A stretch of DNA of 18,306 nucleotides from an uncultured Streptococcus sp. (GTDB lineage: Bacteria > Bacillota > Bacilli > Lactobacillales > Streptococcaceae), in contig CAKPXD010000013.1 of NCBI GenBank assembly GCA_934201655.1, positions 1 through 18,306 of the forward strand, written 5' to 3'. The position numbers were made by a program, and so were the translations under genes. Below, in pieces: positions 1 to 6,309 of this stretch (position 1 is its first letter; the number at the start of each line of letters is the position of its first letter). Under the pieces are notes generated by a model. The model did not search any database. It had not been told where the DNA came from and was given only the letters and a program-made list of their open reading frames with translations.

Positions 1-151
1 GGTCAAAGCTGACCTCGGAGCTATTCAAGCTGCTGAGCGTGAAACTACAACTGTAGTAGTCTTTACAAATGGAGATGCCATCAAGTCAGTTAAATTAGAA
101 AAAACCGGTTCTCTTGCAGCTAAAACAGCAGTTGCAAAAGTAGAATTGTAA
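1..151 (+). CDS. PTS glucose/maltose-type transporter, C-terminal end of EIIA domain (partial)
   Basis: Only the last 49 codons are present; the reading frame enters at base 2 and stops with TAA at 149-151. The fragment contains GAIQAAERETTTVVVFTN followed by a short beta-rich tail ending in KVEL. The order 'D-x-x-A-I-x-A-A ... T-x-V-V-V-x-T-N' is the usual end of an EIIA-Glc-type domain, which receives phosphate from HPr and passes it to EIIB. In streptococci this domain is usually the C-terminus of a single-chain EIICBA permease (ptsG/malT type). The following gene, a probable maltose 6'-phosphate phosphatase, supports a maltose/glucose PTS. The catalytic histidines and the IIC and IIB domains lie outside the window, so the substrate cannot be read directly. 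Confidence 0.62.
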   Translation, partial: VKADLGAIQAAERETTTVVVFTNGDAIKSVKLEKTGSLAAKTAVAKVEL

Positions 152-157
152 TACACT

Positions 158-187
158 AAGGGGTTGGAAGCTGTTTTCCAACCTCTT
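158..187 (+). terminator. Intergenic hairpin between PTS gene and mapP (weak terminator or processing site)
   Basis: A 12-bp stem with one G-U pair is formed by 158-169 (AAGGGGTTGGAA) and 176-187 (TTCCAACCTCTT), with loop GCTGTT. No clean T-run follows (TGTTTATAGG), and the downstream gene has its ribosome binding site only about 8 nt further on. It is therefore more likely a partial terminator or an mRNA-end stabiliser that lowers expression of the second gene than a full stop. Confidence 0.5.
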
Positions 188-204
188 GTTTATAGGAGAA
201 AAAC

Positions 205-1023
205 ATGAAGTTTTTAACACTCAATACTCATAGTTGGATGGAAAAAAATCCTGAAGAAAAATTTCAGCTCTTGTTTCAAGATATACTTGAAAACAGTTAT
301 GATTTGATTTGTTTTCAAGAAATCAACCAAGAAATTACATCAACTCAAGTAGAGTCTGGACCACTTTACAATCCGTTACCTTCAGCAGAACCCATTCACC
401 AAGACCACTATGTTCGTCTTTTGGTAGAGAAGTTGTCTGAAAAAGGACTGGACTATTATTGGACATGGGCTTATAATCATATAGGCTATGACCGTTATCA
501 TGAGGGAGTTTCAATTCTATCTAAAACACCGATTGAGGCGCGTGAGATTTTGGTTTCAGATGTAGATGATCCAACTGATTATCACACTCGTCGAGTTGCA
601 CTAGTAGAAACAGTAGTAGAAGGTAAAGAGCTTGCAGTTGCGAGTGTGCATCTCTCTTGGTGGGATAAAGGATTCCAAGAGGAATGGGCAAGATTTGAAG
701 CAGTTCTAAAAGAGTTGAATAAACCTCTATTACTAGCAGGAGATTTCAACAACCCTGCAGGTCAGGAAGGATATCAAGCTATCCTAACTAGTCCGCTAGG
801 CTTACAGGATGCCTATGAAGCTGCTCAAGAAAGAAGAGGTAGCTATACAGTCCCACCTGAAATCGATGGTTGGAAGGGAAATACAGAACCGCTTCGAATT
901 GATTACGTCTTTACGACAAAAGATCTTCAGGTAGAAAAGTTACAGGTAGTTTTTGATGGCCAAGCAAGTCCGCAGGTCAGTGATCACTTTGGTCTTCAAG
1001 CAGAACTTTCTTGGAAGAACTAA
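205..1023 (+). CDS. mapP: Endonuclease/exonuclease/phosphatase-superfamily protein, probable maltose 6'-phosphate phosphatase
   Basis: 272 residues with the complete EEP-fold signature. Asn7 lies in LTLNTHSW, Glu39 in CFQEI (metal ligand), and GVSILSKTPI at 101-110. His149 lies in SVHLSWW, Asp180/Asn182 in AGDFNNP, then RIDYVF at 231-236, and Asp260/His261 in VSDHFGL (catalytic pair). The superfamily includes DNases, inositol phosphatases and sugar phosphatases. In Enterococcus and other lactic acid bacteria, the member beside the maltose PTS permease is MapP, which dephosphorylates imported maltose 6'-phosphate to maltose in the cytoplasm. The position directly after a PTS EIIA-ending gene favours that role here. 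The start has GGAG at 195-198. There is no signal peptide, so it is cytoplasmic. The superfamily call is firm; the MapP assignment is inferred from context. Confidence 0.75.
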   Translation: MKFLTLNTHSWMEKNPEEKFQLLFQDILENSYDLICFQEINQEITSTQVESGPLYNPLPSAEPIHQDHYVRLLVEKLSEKGLDYYWTWAYNHIGYDRYHEGVSILSKTPIEAREILVSDVDDPTDYHTRRVALVETVVEGKELAVASVHLSWWDKGFQEEWARFEAVLKELNKPLLLAGDFNNPAGQEGYQAILTSPLGLQDAYEAAQERRGSYTVPPEIDGWKGNTEPLRIDYVFTTKDLQVEKLQVVFDGQASPQVSDHFGLQAELSWKN

Positions 1024-1051
1024 CTAAGAATTTTACTAAAATAAAACGAGT

Positions 1052-1080
1052 CCCCCTTCGGATATACGAAGGGGGTTCCT
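1052..1080 (+). terminator. Intrinsic terminator after mapP
   Basis: A perfect 9-bp GC-rich stem CCCCCTTCG (1052-1060) / CGAAGGGGG (1067-1075) with loop GATATA, followed by TTCCTTATT. The T-run is imperfect but the stem is strong. It separates the PTS/mapP unit from cppA. Confidence 0.8.
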
Positions 1081-1113
1081 TATTCAAGGGGTTAATATAG
1101 TTAAAGTTTTTAG

Positions 1114-1141
1114 TTGAATAACTTGTAAAATGAAATAAAAT
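1114..1141 (+). promoter_or_regulatory. Possible promoter of cppA operon
   Basis: TTGAAT (1114-1119), a 16-bp spacer and TAAAAT (1136-1141), placed just after the mapP terminator and about 30 bp before the cppA start. The surroundings are very AT-rich, so alternative -10 boxes exist. Confidence 0.4.
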
Positions 1142-1171
1142 CCTTTAAAATAAAATGTGTTGGAGGAATTT

Positions 1172-1897
1172 ATGAATGTAAATCAAATTGTGCGTATGAT
1201 CCCGACGCTAAAGATAAATAATAGAAGATTAAATGAATTGTTTTATATCCAAACCTTGGGTATGAAACCCTTGCTTGAAGAGTCGGCTTTCTTATCGCTA
1301 GGAGACCAGTCAGGCATTGAAAAATTGGTTTTAGAAGAATCACCAAGTATGAGAAGCCGTAAGGTTGAAGGGACCAAAAAATTAGCTAGATTGATTGTAA
1401 AAGTAGCGAATCCATCCGAAATTGAAGCCTTACTAGCTAGAATGGAAAAACTTCCTCAACTCTATAAAGGAAATAAGGGATTTGCTTTTGAAATCCTTTC
1501 ACCAGAAGGAGATCTTGTCCTAATCCATGCGGAAGATGACATCAAAGATTTGAGAAAGTTTGATGAAACTGTTACTTTCACAAAAGATGAGAAAGTGCAA
1601 TATTTGACAGCGTTTGATATTTCAGCAGAAATTAACTTGCCTGCTGAAACGACGAGCCTACTTGAAAAAGAGGAAATCGAAACTAGCATAACTTTTAAAC
1701 AAGCCCAAGGTAGTGATTTGCTTGTTGAAAATAATGTAACTTGGGATTTGTCTATGTTGAAATTCCAAGTAAAAGAACTTGAATTGGCTAGTCTGCGTCA
1801 ACGTTTTGAAACTGCAGGTTACTTTGTTCCTAAGTCTGAGAAGTTTTTCCTAACCAAGGATGCCAACAATATCGAATTGTGGTTTGAGGAAGTATGA
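1172..1897 (+). CDS. cppA: CppA family protein (putative C3-degrading proteinase family, VOC/glyoxalase-like fold)
   Basis: 241 residues from ATG 1172, which has GGAGG at 1162-1166. An in-frame GTG at 1157 lies upstream of that ribosome binding site and is not used here. The sequence matches the streptococcal CppA family (CppA_N and CppA_C domains) across its length. It starts MNVNQIVRMIPTLK, continues with FYIQTLGM and ESAFLSLGDQ, and ends in a second half from about residue 130 (VQYLTAFDISAEINLP) to IELWFEEV. The family was named for degrading complement C3. However, the two-module beta-alpha-beta layout (IPTLKINN...FY..TLGM...LSLGD) resembles vicinal-oxygen-chelate proteins, and there is no secretion signal and no visible protease motif. 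Its TGA overlaps the next ATG (ATGA), so it is translationally coupled to the serine hydrolase. Confidence 0.88.
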   Translation: MNVNQIVRMIPTLKINNRRLNELFYIQTLGMKPLLEESAFLSLGDQSGIEKLVLEESPSMRSRKVEGTKKLARLIVKVANPSEIEALLARMEKLPQLYKGNKGFAFEILSPEGDLVLIHAEDDIKDLRKFDETVTFTKDEKVQYLTAFDISAEINLPAETTSLLEKEEIETSITFKQAQGSDLLVENNVTWDLSMLKFQVKELELASLRQRFETAGYFVPKSEKFFLTKDANNIELWFEEV

Positions 1898-2826
1898 AAC
1901 AAGAAATCATTCAAAAAATAGAGCAACAAATTGAGGCAGGGATTTATCCTGGTGCCTCTTTTGCGTATTATCGGGATGGTGAATGGTCTGATTGGTACCT
2001 CGGAGAAGCAAATCCAGAAATTGGAGAGCAGACTTGTCAAGGTTTAGTCTATGATTTGGCAAGTGTGAGCAAAGTCGTCGGAGTTGGAACTGTCTTAACC
2101 TTCTTGTGGAAGCAAGGCAAGATTGAGCTCGATCAATCCATAAAGACCTATCTTCCAGAGGCGGATTATCCAGATATCACCATTCGTCAACTTCTAACAC
2201 ATTCTACGGACTTGGACCCGTTTATTATCAATAGAGACCAGTTGAGTGCAGAAGAATTAAAAGAAGCTATGTTTCATTTGAATCGACGAGAGAAGAGAGC
2301 TTTTCTATACTCGGATGTGCACTTTCTCTTGCTAGGATTTATCCTGGAGAATTATTTTGAAAAAAGCTTAGACCAGATTTTACAAGAGCAAGTTTTGGAT
2401 CCATGGAAGATGAAGGAAACTCAGTTTGGACCGGTTAGCAGTGCTGTCCCAACTGTTCGGGGACAGAAGGCAGGAGTGGTGCATGATCCAAAGGCACGTT
2501 TACTAGGTAGACATGCTGGGAGTGCAGGCTTGTTTTCAACTGTGAAGGATTTAAAAATCTTCCTAGAGCATTATTTACAGGATGATTTTGCTGACGGATT
2601 AAGCCAGAATTTTTCAGATTTGAGTGATAAAGAACGCTCTTTGGCCTGGAATCTTGAAGGTGATTGGCTAGACCATACAGGCTATACCGGAACCTTTATC
2701 ATGTGGAATCGTAAGAAGCAGGAAGCTGCGATTTTCTTGTCTAATAGAACCTACGAAAAAGACGAGCGTGCCCAGTGGATCATAGACCGTAATCAGGTCA
2801 TGGACCTAATTCGTGAAGCAGACTAG
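1894..2826 (+). CDS. Serine hydrolase, beta-lactamase/PBP class C family, cytoplasmic
   Basis: 310 residues with the three active-site motifs of the beta-lactamase superfamily (PF00144 type): Ser57-V-S-Lys60 in YDLASVSKVVG (nucleophile and general base), Tyr139-S-D141 in FLYSDVHF (YxN-like, with Asp for Asn), and His261-T-Gly263 in DHTGYTGTF (KTG-like box). LLTHSTDL at 101-108 and AGLFSTVKDL at 211-220 are also typical. No signal peptide or membrane anchor is present, so a cytoplasmic esterase or peptidase role is more likely than beta-lactam resistance. The ATG overlaps the cppA stop by four bases, and the upstream GGTTTGAGGAAG supplies a GAGG ribosome site. The neighbours do not reveal the substrate. 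Confidence 0.85.
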   Translation: MKQEIIQKIEQQIEAGIYPGASFAYYRDGEWSDWYLGEANPEIGEQTCQGLVYDLASVSKVVGVGTVLTFLWKQGKIELDQSIKTYLPEADYPDITIRQLLTHSTDLDPFIINRDQLSAEELKEAMFHLNRREKRAFLYSDVHFLLLGFILENYFEKSLDQILQEQVLDPWKMKETQFGPVSSAVPTVRGQKAGVVHDPKARLLGRHAGSAGLFSTVKDLKIFLEHYLQDDFADGLSQNFSDLSDKERSLAWNLEGDWLDHTGYTGTFIMWNRKKQEAAIFLSNRTYEKDERAQWIIDRNQVMDLIREAD

Positions 2827-2835
2827 GGAGGAAGT

Positions 2836-3747
2836 ATGTCAAAGGTTGTTAAAGGAACTCTTTTTACAGTAATTGCAGGTATCGCTTGGGGCTTATCTGG
2901 GACCAGTGGTCAGTACCTGATGGCTCACGGAATATCAGCTCTAGTCCTAACTAATATCCGTTTAATAATCGCAGGTCTCCTCTTAGTTCTTTTATCGTAT
3001 ATTAAGTCCAAAGAGCAATTTTTAGCTTTTTTAAAAGATAAATCGAGACTGTTTTCTCTCTTGCTATTTTCTTTATTTGGTCTCTTTCTGAATCAATTGG
3101 CTTATTTAACGGCTATTCACGAGACAAATGCAGGTACAGCGACGGTTCTTCAGTATGTCTGTCCTGTTGGAATCTTGGCTTACACATGTATAAAGGATAA
3201 GGTAGCACCTACTATAGCAGAAATCCTTTCTATGTTTTTGGCTATAGGTGGAACCTTTTTAATTGCGACTCACGGTCAAATGGATCAGCTTTCTATGACA
3301 CCAGCAGGTCTCTTTTGGGGTTTGTTCTCTGCTTTAACCTATGCTCTTTATATCATTTTACCCATTAAGCTCATTCAAAAATGGGGGAGTATTCTGGTTA
3401 TTGGTGTCGGTATGACCATCTCTGGTTTTGTAGCAGTGCCATTTACTGGGATTATCGGTACTAGTCTACCTATGTCTTTTGATATCTTCTTAGCATTTAC
3501 TGGAATTATTCTCATCGGGACTGTTTTTGCCTACACGGCCTTTCTTAAGGGGGCAAGTCTGGTTGGGCCAGTCAAATCTAGTCTCTTGGCCTCTATTGAA
3601 CCAATATCTGCTGTATTCTTTGCTTTCATGATTATGGGAGATATCTTTTATCCTATAGATTTTCTTGGTATGGCAATGATTTTATTGGCTGTGACTATTA
3701 TTTCTTTAAAAGATTTAATGCTAGAAAAGAGACACAAGTCCATTTAA
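2836..3747 (+). CDS. EamA/DMT superfamily transporter
   Basis: 303 residues and about ten hydrophobic segments in two EamA repeats. The first begins LFTVIAGIAWGLSGTSG (residues 9-25). The second begins around residue 157 with AGLFWGLFSALTYALY and ends near AFLKGASLVGPVKSSLLASIEP (235-256). The A..EP segment in the penultimate helices is a hallmark of drug/metabolite transporters. The start is preceded by GGGAGGAAGT. It lies 9 bp after the serine hydrolase stop, so it is the third gene of the cppA operon. The family exports small metabolites or amino acids; nothing here defines the substrate. Confidence 0.88.
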   Translation: MSKVVKGTLFTVIAGIAWGLSGTSGQYLMAHGISALVLTNIRLIIAGLLLVLLSYIKSKEQFLAFLKDKSRLFSLLLFSLFGLFLNQLAYLTAIHETNAGTATVLQYVCPVGILAYTCIKDKVAPTIAEILSMFLAIGGTFLIATHGQMDQLSMTPAGLFWGLFSALTYALYIILPIKLIQKWGSILVIGVGMTISGFVAVPFTGIIGTSLPMSFDIFLAFTGIILIGTVFAYTAFLKGASLVGPVKSSLLASIEPISAVFFAFMIMGDIFYPIDFLGMAMILLAVTIISLKDLMLEKRHKSI

Positions 3748-3753
3748 GGACAG

Positions 3754-3781
3754 AACAACCTTATAAAGAGGTTGTTTTTTT
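3754..3781 (+). terminator. Intrinsic terminator after EamA transporter
   Basis: Stem AACAACCT (3754-3761) / AGGTTGTT (3769-3776), loop TATAAAG, then a T-run to 3781. It ends the cppA-hydrolase-transporter unit. Confidence 0.88.
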
Positions 3782-3822
3782 ATGCTCTAGTATCAATTTA
3801 ATAAATTTTAAGATTGAAAGTT

Positions 3823-3828
3823 TATAAT
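3823..3828 (+). promoter_or_regulatory. -10 box of CPBP protease gene
   Basis: A consensus TATAAT about 33 bp before the ATG and after the upstream terminator. No good -35 sits at 16-18 bp (nearest TTTAAT at 3797-3802, 20 bp away), so it may be weak or activator-dependent. Confidence 0.5.
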
Positions 3829-3860
3829 AAAGGTACAAAAATAAGCTAAACGGAGGAAAT

Positions 3861-4619
3861 ATGAATTTTTTACAAAGTATTCATCCTGCTAAACCTTTAA
3901 GATACTTAAAATGGTTCGACATCTTAATCATCACTGTTTTAATGTTTGGAGAGTTTATCATCCGTTCTACTCAACAATTTATGGAGAGTCTATCACTTTC
4001 AACTCTTGCTAGTGTTGCGGAAACTACAACAAATGTAGCAAGTGATGGGGCAGCTTATTCTAGTAATTTTACTTTTCAATTGATGATGTTAGGGATTACT
4101 TTCCTTTATCTCTTGATTCGAAATTATGATTTTAAACAACTTCCTATACGCTTTTCCTGGTCTGTTTTCATCTGGGTTCCCCTTATCTTTGCTATTGTTG
4201 GTATTTTTGGTGATATTGTAACAACCCTTAGTGGTGAGTACAATTACTTTAATCCTCAGTTGATTCCTTTTATAGACCCAATGGAAATCATTAGAAAATT
4301 CATGGCCTTAACGCCAATGGCTATTGGCTATGCGCTTTTAAATGGTTTTTACGAAGAATTTTTTTTCTTGGGATTACTGACTTCAGTAAAAGAAAAGGAT
4401 CAGTGGCTGGTTCTATTATACTCAGTAATCATACGGATTTCTTTCCATACCTACCAAGGATTACTCTGGGCCTTAGTTATTGGGCTTGTATATGGACTAT
4501 TCTATTATTTCTTGTACAAATATGTAGTCAAGAATTTACTGCCATTCTTTCTTATGCATGCTCTTGCAGATATGTTTGGTTCAAGTCTCTTGTACCTCTT
4601 GATTACTTGGGGAACTTAA
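3861..4619 (+). CDS. CPBP family intramembrane glutamic endopeptidase (Abi/CAAX-protease-like)
   Basis: 252 residues and about six membrane helices. The C-terminal half carries the three CPBP motifs: Glu165-Glu166 in GFYEEFFF (motif 1), His196 in ISFHTYQG (motif 2) and His233-x3-Asp237 in LMHALADMFG (motif 3). In Rce1-like enzymes these residues form the catalytic site inside the membrane. In streptococci and lactobacilli such proteins process peptides or give self-immunity to bacteriocins. No bacteriocin precursor or ABC exporter is next to it here, so a general housekeeping role is as likely. The start has CGGAGGAAAT. It is monocistronic, between a promoter and a bidirectional terminator. 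Confidence 0.88.
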   Translation: MNFLQSIHPAKPLRYLKWFDILIITVLMFGEFIIRSTQQFMESLSLSTLASVAETTTNVASDGAAYSSNFTFQLMMLGITFLYLLIRNYDFKQLPIRFSWSVFIWVPLIFAIVGIFGDIVTTLSGEYNYFNPQLIPFIDPMEIIRKFMALTPMAIGYALLNGFYEEFFFLGLLTSVKEKDQWLVLLYSVIIRISFHTYQGLLWALVIGLVYGLFYYFLYKYVVKNLLPFFLMHALADMFGSSLLYLLITWGT

Positions 4620-4621
4620 GC

Positions 4622-4652
4622 AAAAAATCCACTCATTCGAGTGGATTTTTTT
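4622..4652. terminator. Bidirectional terminator between CPBP gene and uraA
   Basis: A 13-bp perfect stem AAAAAATCCACTC (4622-4634) / GAGTGGATTTTTT from 4639, with loop ATTC. A-tract and T-tract on either side let it end both the plus-strand CPBP transcript and the convergent minus-strand uraA transcript, whose stop is only 11 bp away. Confidence 0.9.
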
Positions 4653-4662
4653 ATGAAGGCTT

Positions 4663-5946
4663 TTAGTCTTTATTTTCGTATGGCAAGATCAAGTTCAAAA
4701 GGATACCTGTCATTGCTGATAGGGCAGTACCTGAAAGTGTAACTGGACCAAGTTTAAGGATTGCTCCACCAAGTCCAAGCACGAGCATTGCACTTGCGAT
4801 GATAAGATTACGCATTTGACCAAAGTCTACACGTTCCTTAATCAAAACTTTCAAACCGTTGCTGGCGATAACCCCATAAAGAAGGATTGACATACCACCA
4901 AGTACGGCGCTAGGGATTGTAGAAATCAAGGCAGTGAATTTACCAAGGAAGCTAAGGGCAATTGCGATAAAGGCTGCGTTACGGATAACTGAGACAGAAG
5001 CGATACGAGTCATACCGATCACCCCTGTATTTTCACCGTAGGTAGTATTAGCAGGACCACCAAGGAAGGCAGATACAGATGTAGCGATACCGTCACCAAG
5101 AAGGGTACGGTGAAGACCTGGTTCTTTCAAGAATTGACGGCCACAGATTTGGCTCAAGACCGTGTGGTCTCCAATGTGTTCTGAGATTGTTACGATTGCG
5201 ATTGGTAAGATTGCGATTGTCTCTGGACCGAAGTAAAGGTTGTATTCTTTGAAGGCACCACCTGTGTTAAATGGTAGATAGAAGCCAGGGACTTCGAACC
5301 AGTTAGCTTGAAGAACAGGTGTGAAGTCTACTAGACCAAGGAAGACTGCAAAGATATATCCACCGATAATGGCAAATAAGAAAGGAATGATACGAAGGAA
5401 TCCTTTTCCTTTTGTATTGATAAAGGCAGCGATGAGGAAGGTAACCACAGCTACAAGAGCATTTTTCCAGTTGCCATCAGCAACAAGACCAGCATTTGTT
5501 ACAGCTGAACCTGCAAGACCAAGACCAATTACAATAATCATAGGTCCGATAACGATTGGTGGTAAAAGTTTATCAATCCATTTTGTACCAGCAAAGCGGA
5601 TGCTAGTTGAAACAAGAACGTAGATTAAACCAGTTAAGATAACTCCTGTTTGAGCGGCAGAAACATCGCCACCCAATTCCTTCATAGCAAGAGACATTGC
5701 AGTGATGAAGGCAAAAGAAGAACCGAGATAGACTGGAACTTTAAAGCCAGTACATACCATGTAGATCAGTGTTCCGACACCTGATGCGAAGAGGGCAACA
5801 GATACAGGCATTCCCAAAATCAATGGTACCAAGATTGTTGCACCAAACATGGCAAACACGTGCTGGAAACTGAGTAGGATTCCCTTACCAAAAGAAGGAC
5901 GTTGGTCAACGTCGAGTAACAAATCAACAGTTGATTCTTGTTTCAT
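4663..5946 (-). CDS. uraA: Uracil permease, NCS2 family (UraA/PyrP)
   Basis: 427 residues, hydrophobic throughout, with the 14-helix layout of nucleobase-cation symporters. It opens with a short cytoplasmic tail and QHVFAMFGATILVPLILG (residues 28-45). Expected binding-site features are Glu256 in TISEHIGDH and Glu305 in GPANTTYGENTGVIGMTR, matching the two glutamates that hold uracil in E. coli UraA. It imports uracil with protons for the salvage pathway. The minus-strand start is preceded by GTGAGGTATTT. The ~110-nt leader carries a PyrR binding loop and an intrinsic terminator, so uracil nucleotides should reduce its expression. It is monocistronic. Function is well supported; fine specificity (uracil versus xanthine) rests on the PyrR leader. 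Confidence 0.93.
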   Translation of the reverse strand: MKQESTVDLLLDVDQRPSFGKGILLSFQHVFAMFGATILVPLILGMPVSVALFASGVGTLIYMVCTGFKVPVYLGSSFAFITAMSLAMKELGGDVSAAQTGVILTGLIYVLVSTSIRFAGTKWIDKLLPPIVIGPMIIVIGLGLAGSAVTNAGLVADGNWKNALVAVVTFLIAAFINTKGKGFLRIIPFLFAIIGGYIFAVFLGLVDFTPVLQANWFEVPGFYLPFNTGGAFKEYNLYFGPETIAILPIAIVTISEHIGDHTVLSQICGRQFLKEPGLHRTLLGDGIATSVSAFLGGPANTTYGENTGVIGMTRIASVSVIRNAAFIAIALSFLGKFTALISTIPSAVLGGMSILLYGVIASNGLKVLIKERVDFGQMRNLIIASAMLVLGLGGAILKLGPVTLSGTALSAMTGILLNLILPYENKD

Positions 5947-5969
5947 AAATACCTCACTTTTTGGGCACC

Positions 5970-6004
5970 AAAAAAGAGCCCATTATTTTACAGCAATAGG
6001 CTCT
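5970..6004 (-). terminator. Attenuator terminator in uraA leader
   Basis: On the minus strand, AGAGCCTATT (6004-5995) pairs with AATGGGCTCT (5984-5975) with one G-U pair and a 10-nt loop, followed by a run of six T (5975-5970). It ends about 25 nt before the uraA start codon, which is the position expected of a transcription attenuator rather than of an upstream gene's terminator. Confidence 0.85.
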
Positions 6005-6072
6005 CAGAGTAAGACATCTTTAAAACATGGTTATCCCAATATTTAAAGAATTTCATATATATCTGCGTCTTC

Positions 6073-6090
6073 GTCACCTCACGGGATGAC
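6073..6090 (-). promoter_or_regulatory. PyrR-binding stem-loop in uraA leader
   Basis: The minus strand reads GTCA-TCCCGTGAGG-TGAC. The 10-nt loop is identical to that in the pyrR leader at 10394-10403 while the stem bases differ (CCTG/CAGG there), so structure and loop are conserved rather than the whole sequence. It fits the known PyrR loop consensus TCCNGNGAGG. PyrR bound with UMP/UTP is expected to stabilise this anti-antiterminator and permit the downstream terminator to form. Confidence 0.88.
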
Positions 6091-6112
6091 ATTAAAAACC
6101 TTTGCTTGTGAT

Positions 6113-6141
6113 AGTATAGCAGAAAAAAATGATTTTGTAAA
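6113..6141 (-). promoter_or_regulatory. uraA promoter
   Basis: On the minus strand: -35 TTTACA (6141-6136), a 17-bp spacer and extended -10 TGC-TATACT (6121-6113). The predicted start is near 6106, about 15 nt before the PyrR stem. The -35 hexamer covers the loop and the first bases of one arm of the rsmG terminator hairpin. Confidence 0.8.
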
Positions 6142-6151
6142 TCATTTTTTT
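6123..6151 (-). terminator. rsmG terminator palindrome
   Basis: A 13-bp perfect inverted repeat: A7-TGATTT (6123-6135), loop TGT, AAATCA-T7 (6139-6151). On the minus strand it ends in seven U and would terminate rsmG transcripts right before uraA initiates. The same 6-bp core hairpin recurs in two further repeat units at 6181 and 6231, but without the flanking A-tract. Confidence 0.72.
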
Positions 6152-6280
6152 CCCGAGCCAAGAAACAAAAAAGCGAGGTGTGATTTTGTAAATCATTTTT
6201 TCCCGAGACTTGAAATAAGAGAGCGAGGTGTGATTTTGTAAATCATTTTTTCCCGAGCAAGGAAATAAAGACGCGAGGTA
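6130..6280. repeat. Tandem direct repeat, three ~50-bp units
   Basis: Units at 6130-6180 (51 bp), 6181-6230 (50) and 6231-6280 (50). Each begins TGATTTTGTAAATCATTTTTT then CCCGAG, has about 15 variable A-rich bases, and ends GCGAGGTG (GCGAGGTA in the third). A degraded fourth unit may follow at 6281 (TAGTCTTGTGAGTAT). The conserved part includes the small hairpin TGATTT-TGT-AAATCA. The units fill the interval between the rsmG stop and the uraA promoter. Differences are confined to the A-rich middle, which suggests either recent duplication or selection on the flanks. Confidence 0.9.
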
Positions 6281-6309
6281 TAGTCTTGTGAGTATCTATT
6301 TAAAATATC

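Noticed and set aside
1157..1171. GTG start giving cppA five extra residues
   Set aside because: It lies upstream of the GGAGG that serves ATG 1172, and the family begins M-x-V-N-Q-I-V.
4403..4666. 87-codon plus-strand ORF overlapping the CPBP gene
   Set aside because: It is out of frame inside a gene with clear catalytic motifs, has no ribosome site and runs through the terminator.
5321..5623. Plus-strand ORF opposite uraA
   Set aside because: It is a shadow on the antisense strand of a well-conserved permease, with no ribosome site or promoter.
6130..6280. CRISPR-like array
   Set aside because: The spacing is regular, but the conserved part occupies most of each unit, the variable part is only ~15 nt of A-rich sequence, and no cas gene is present.
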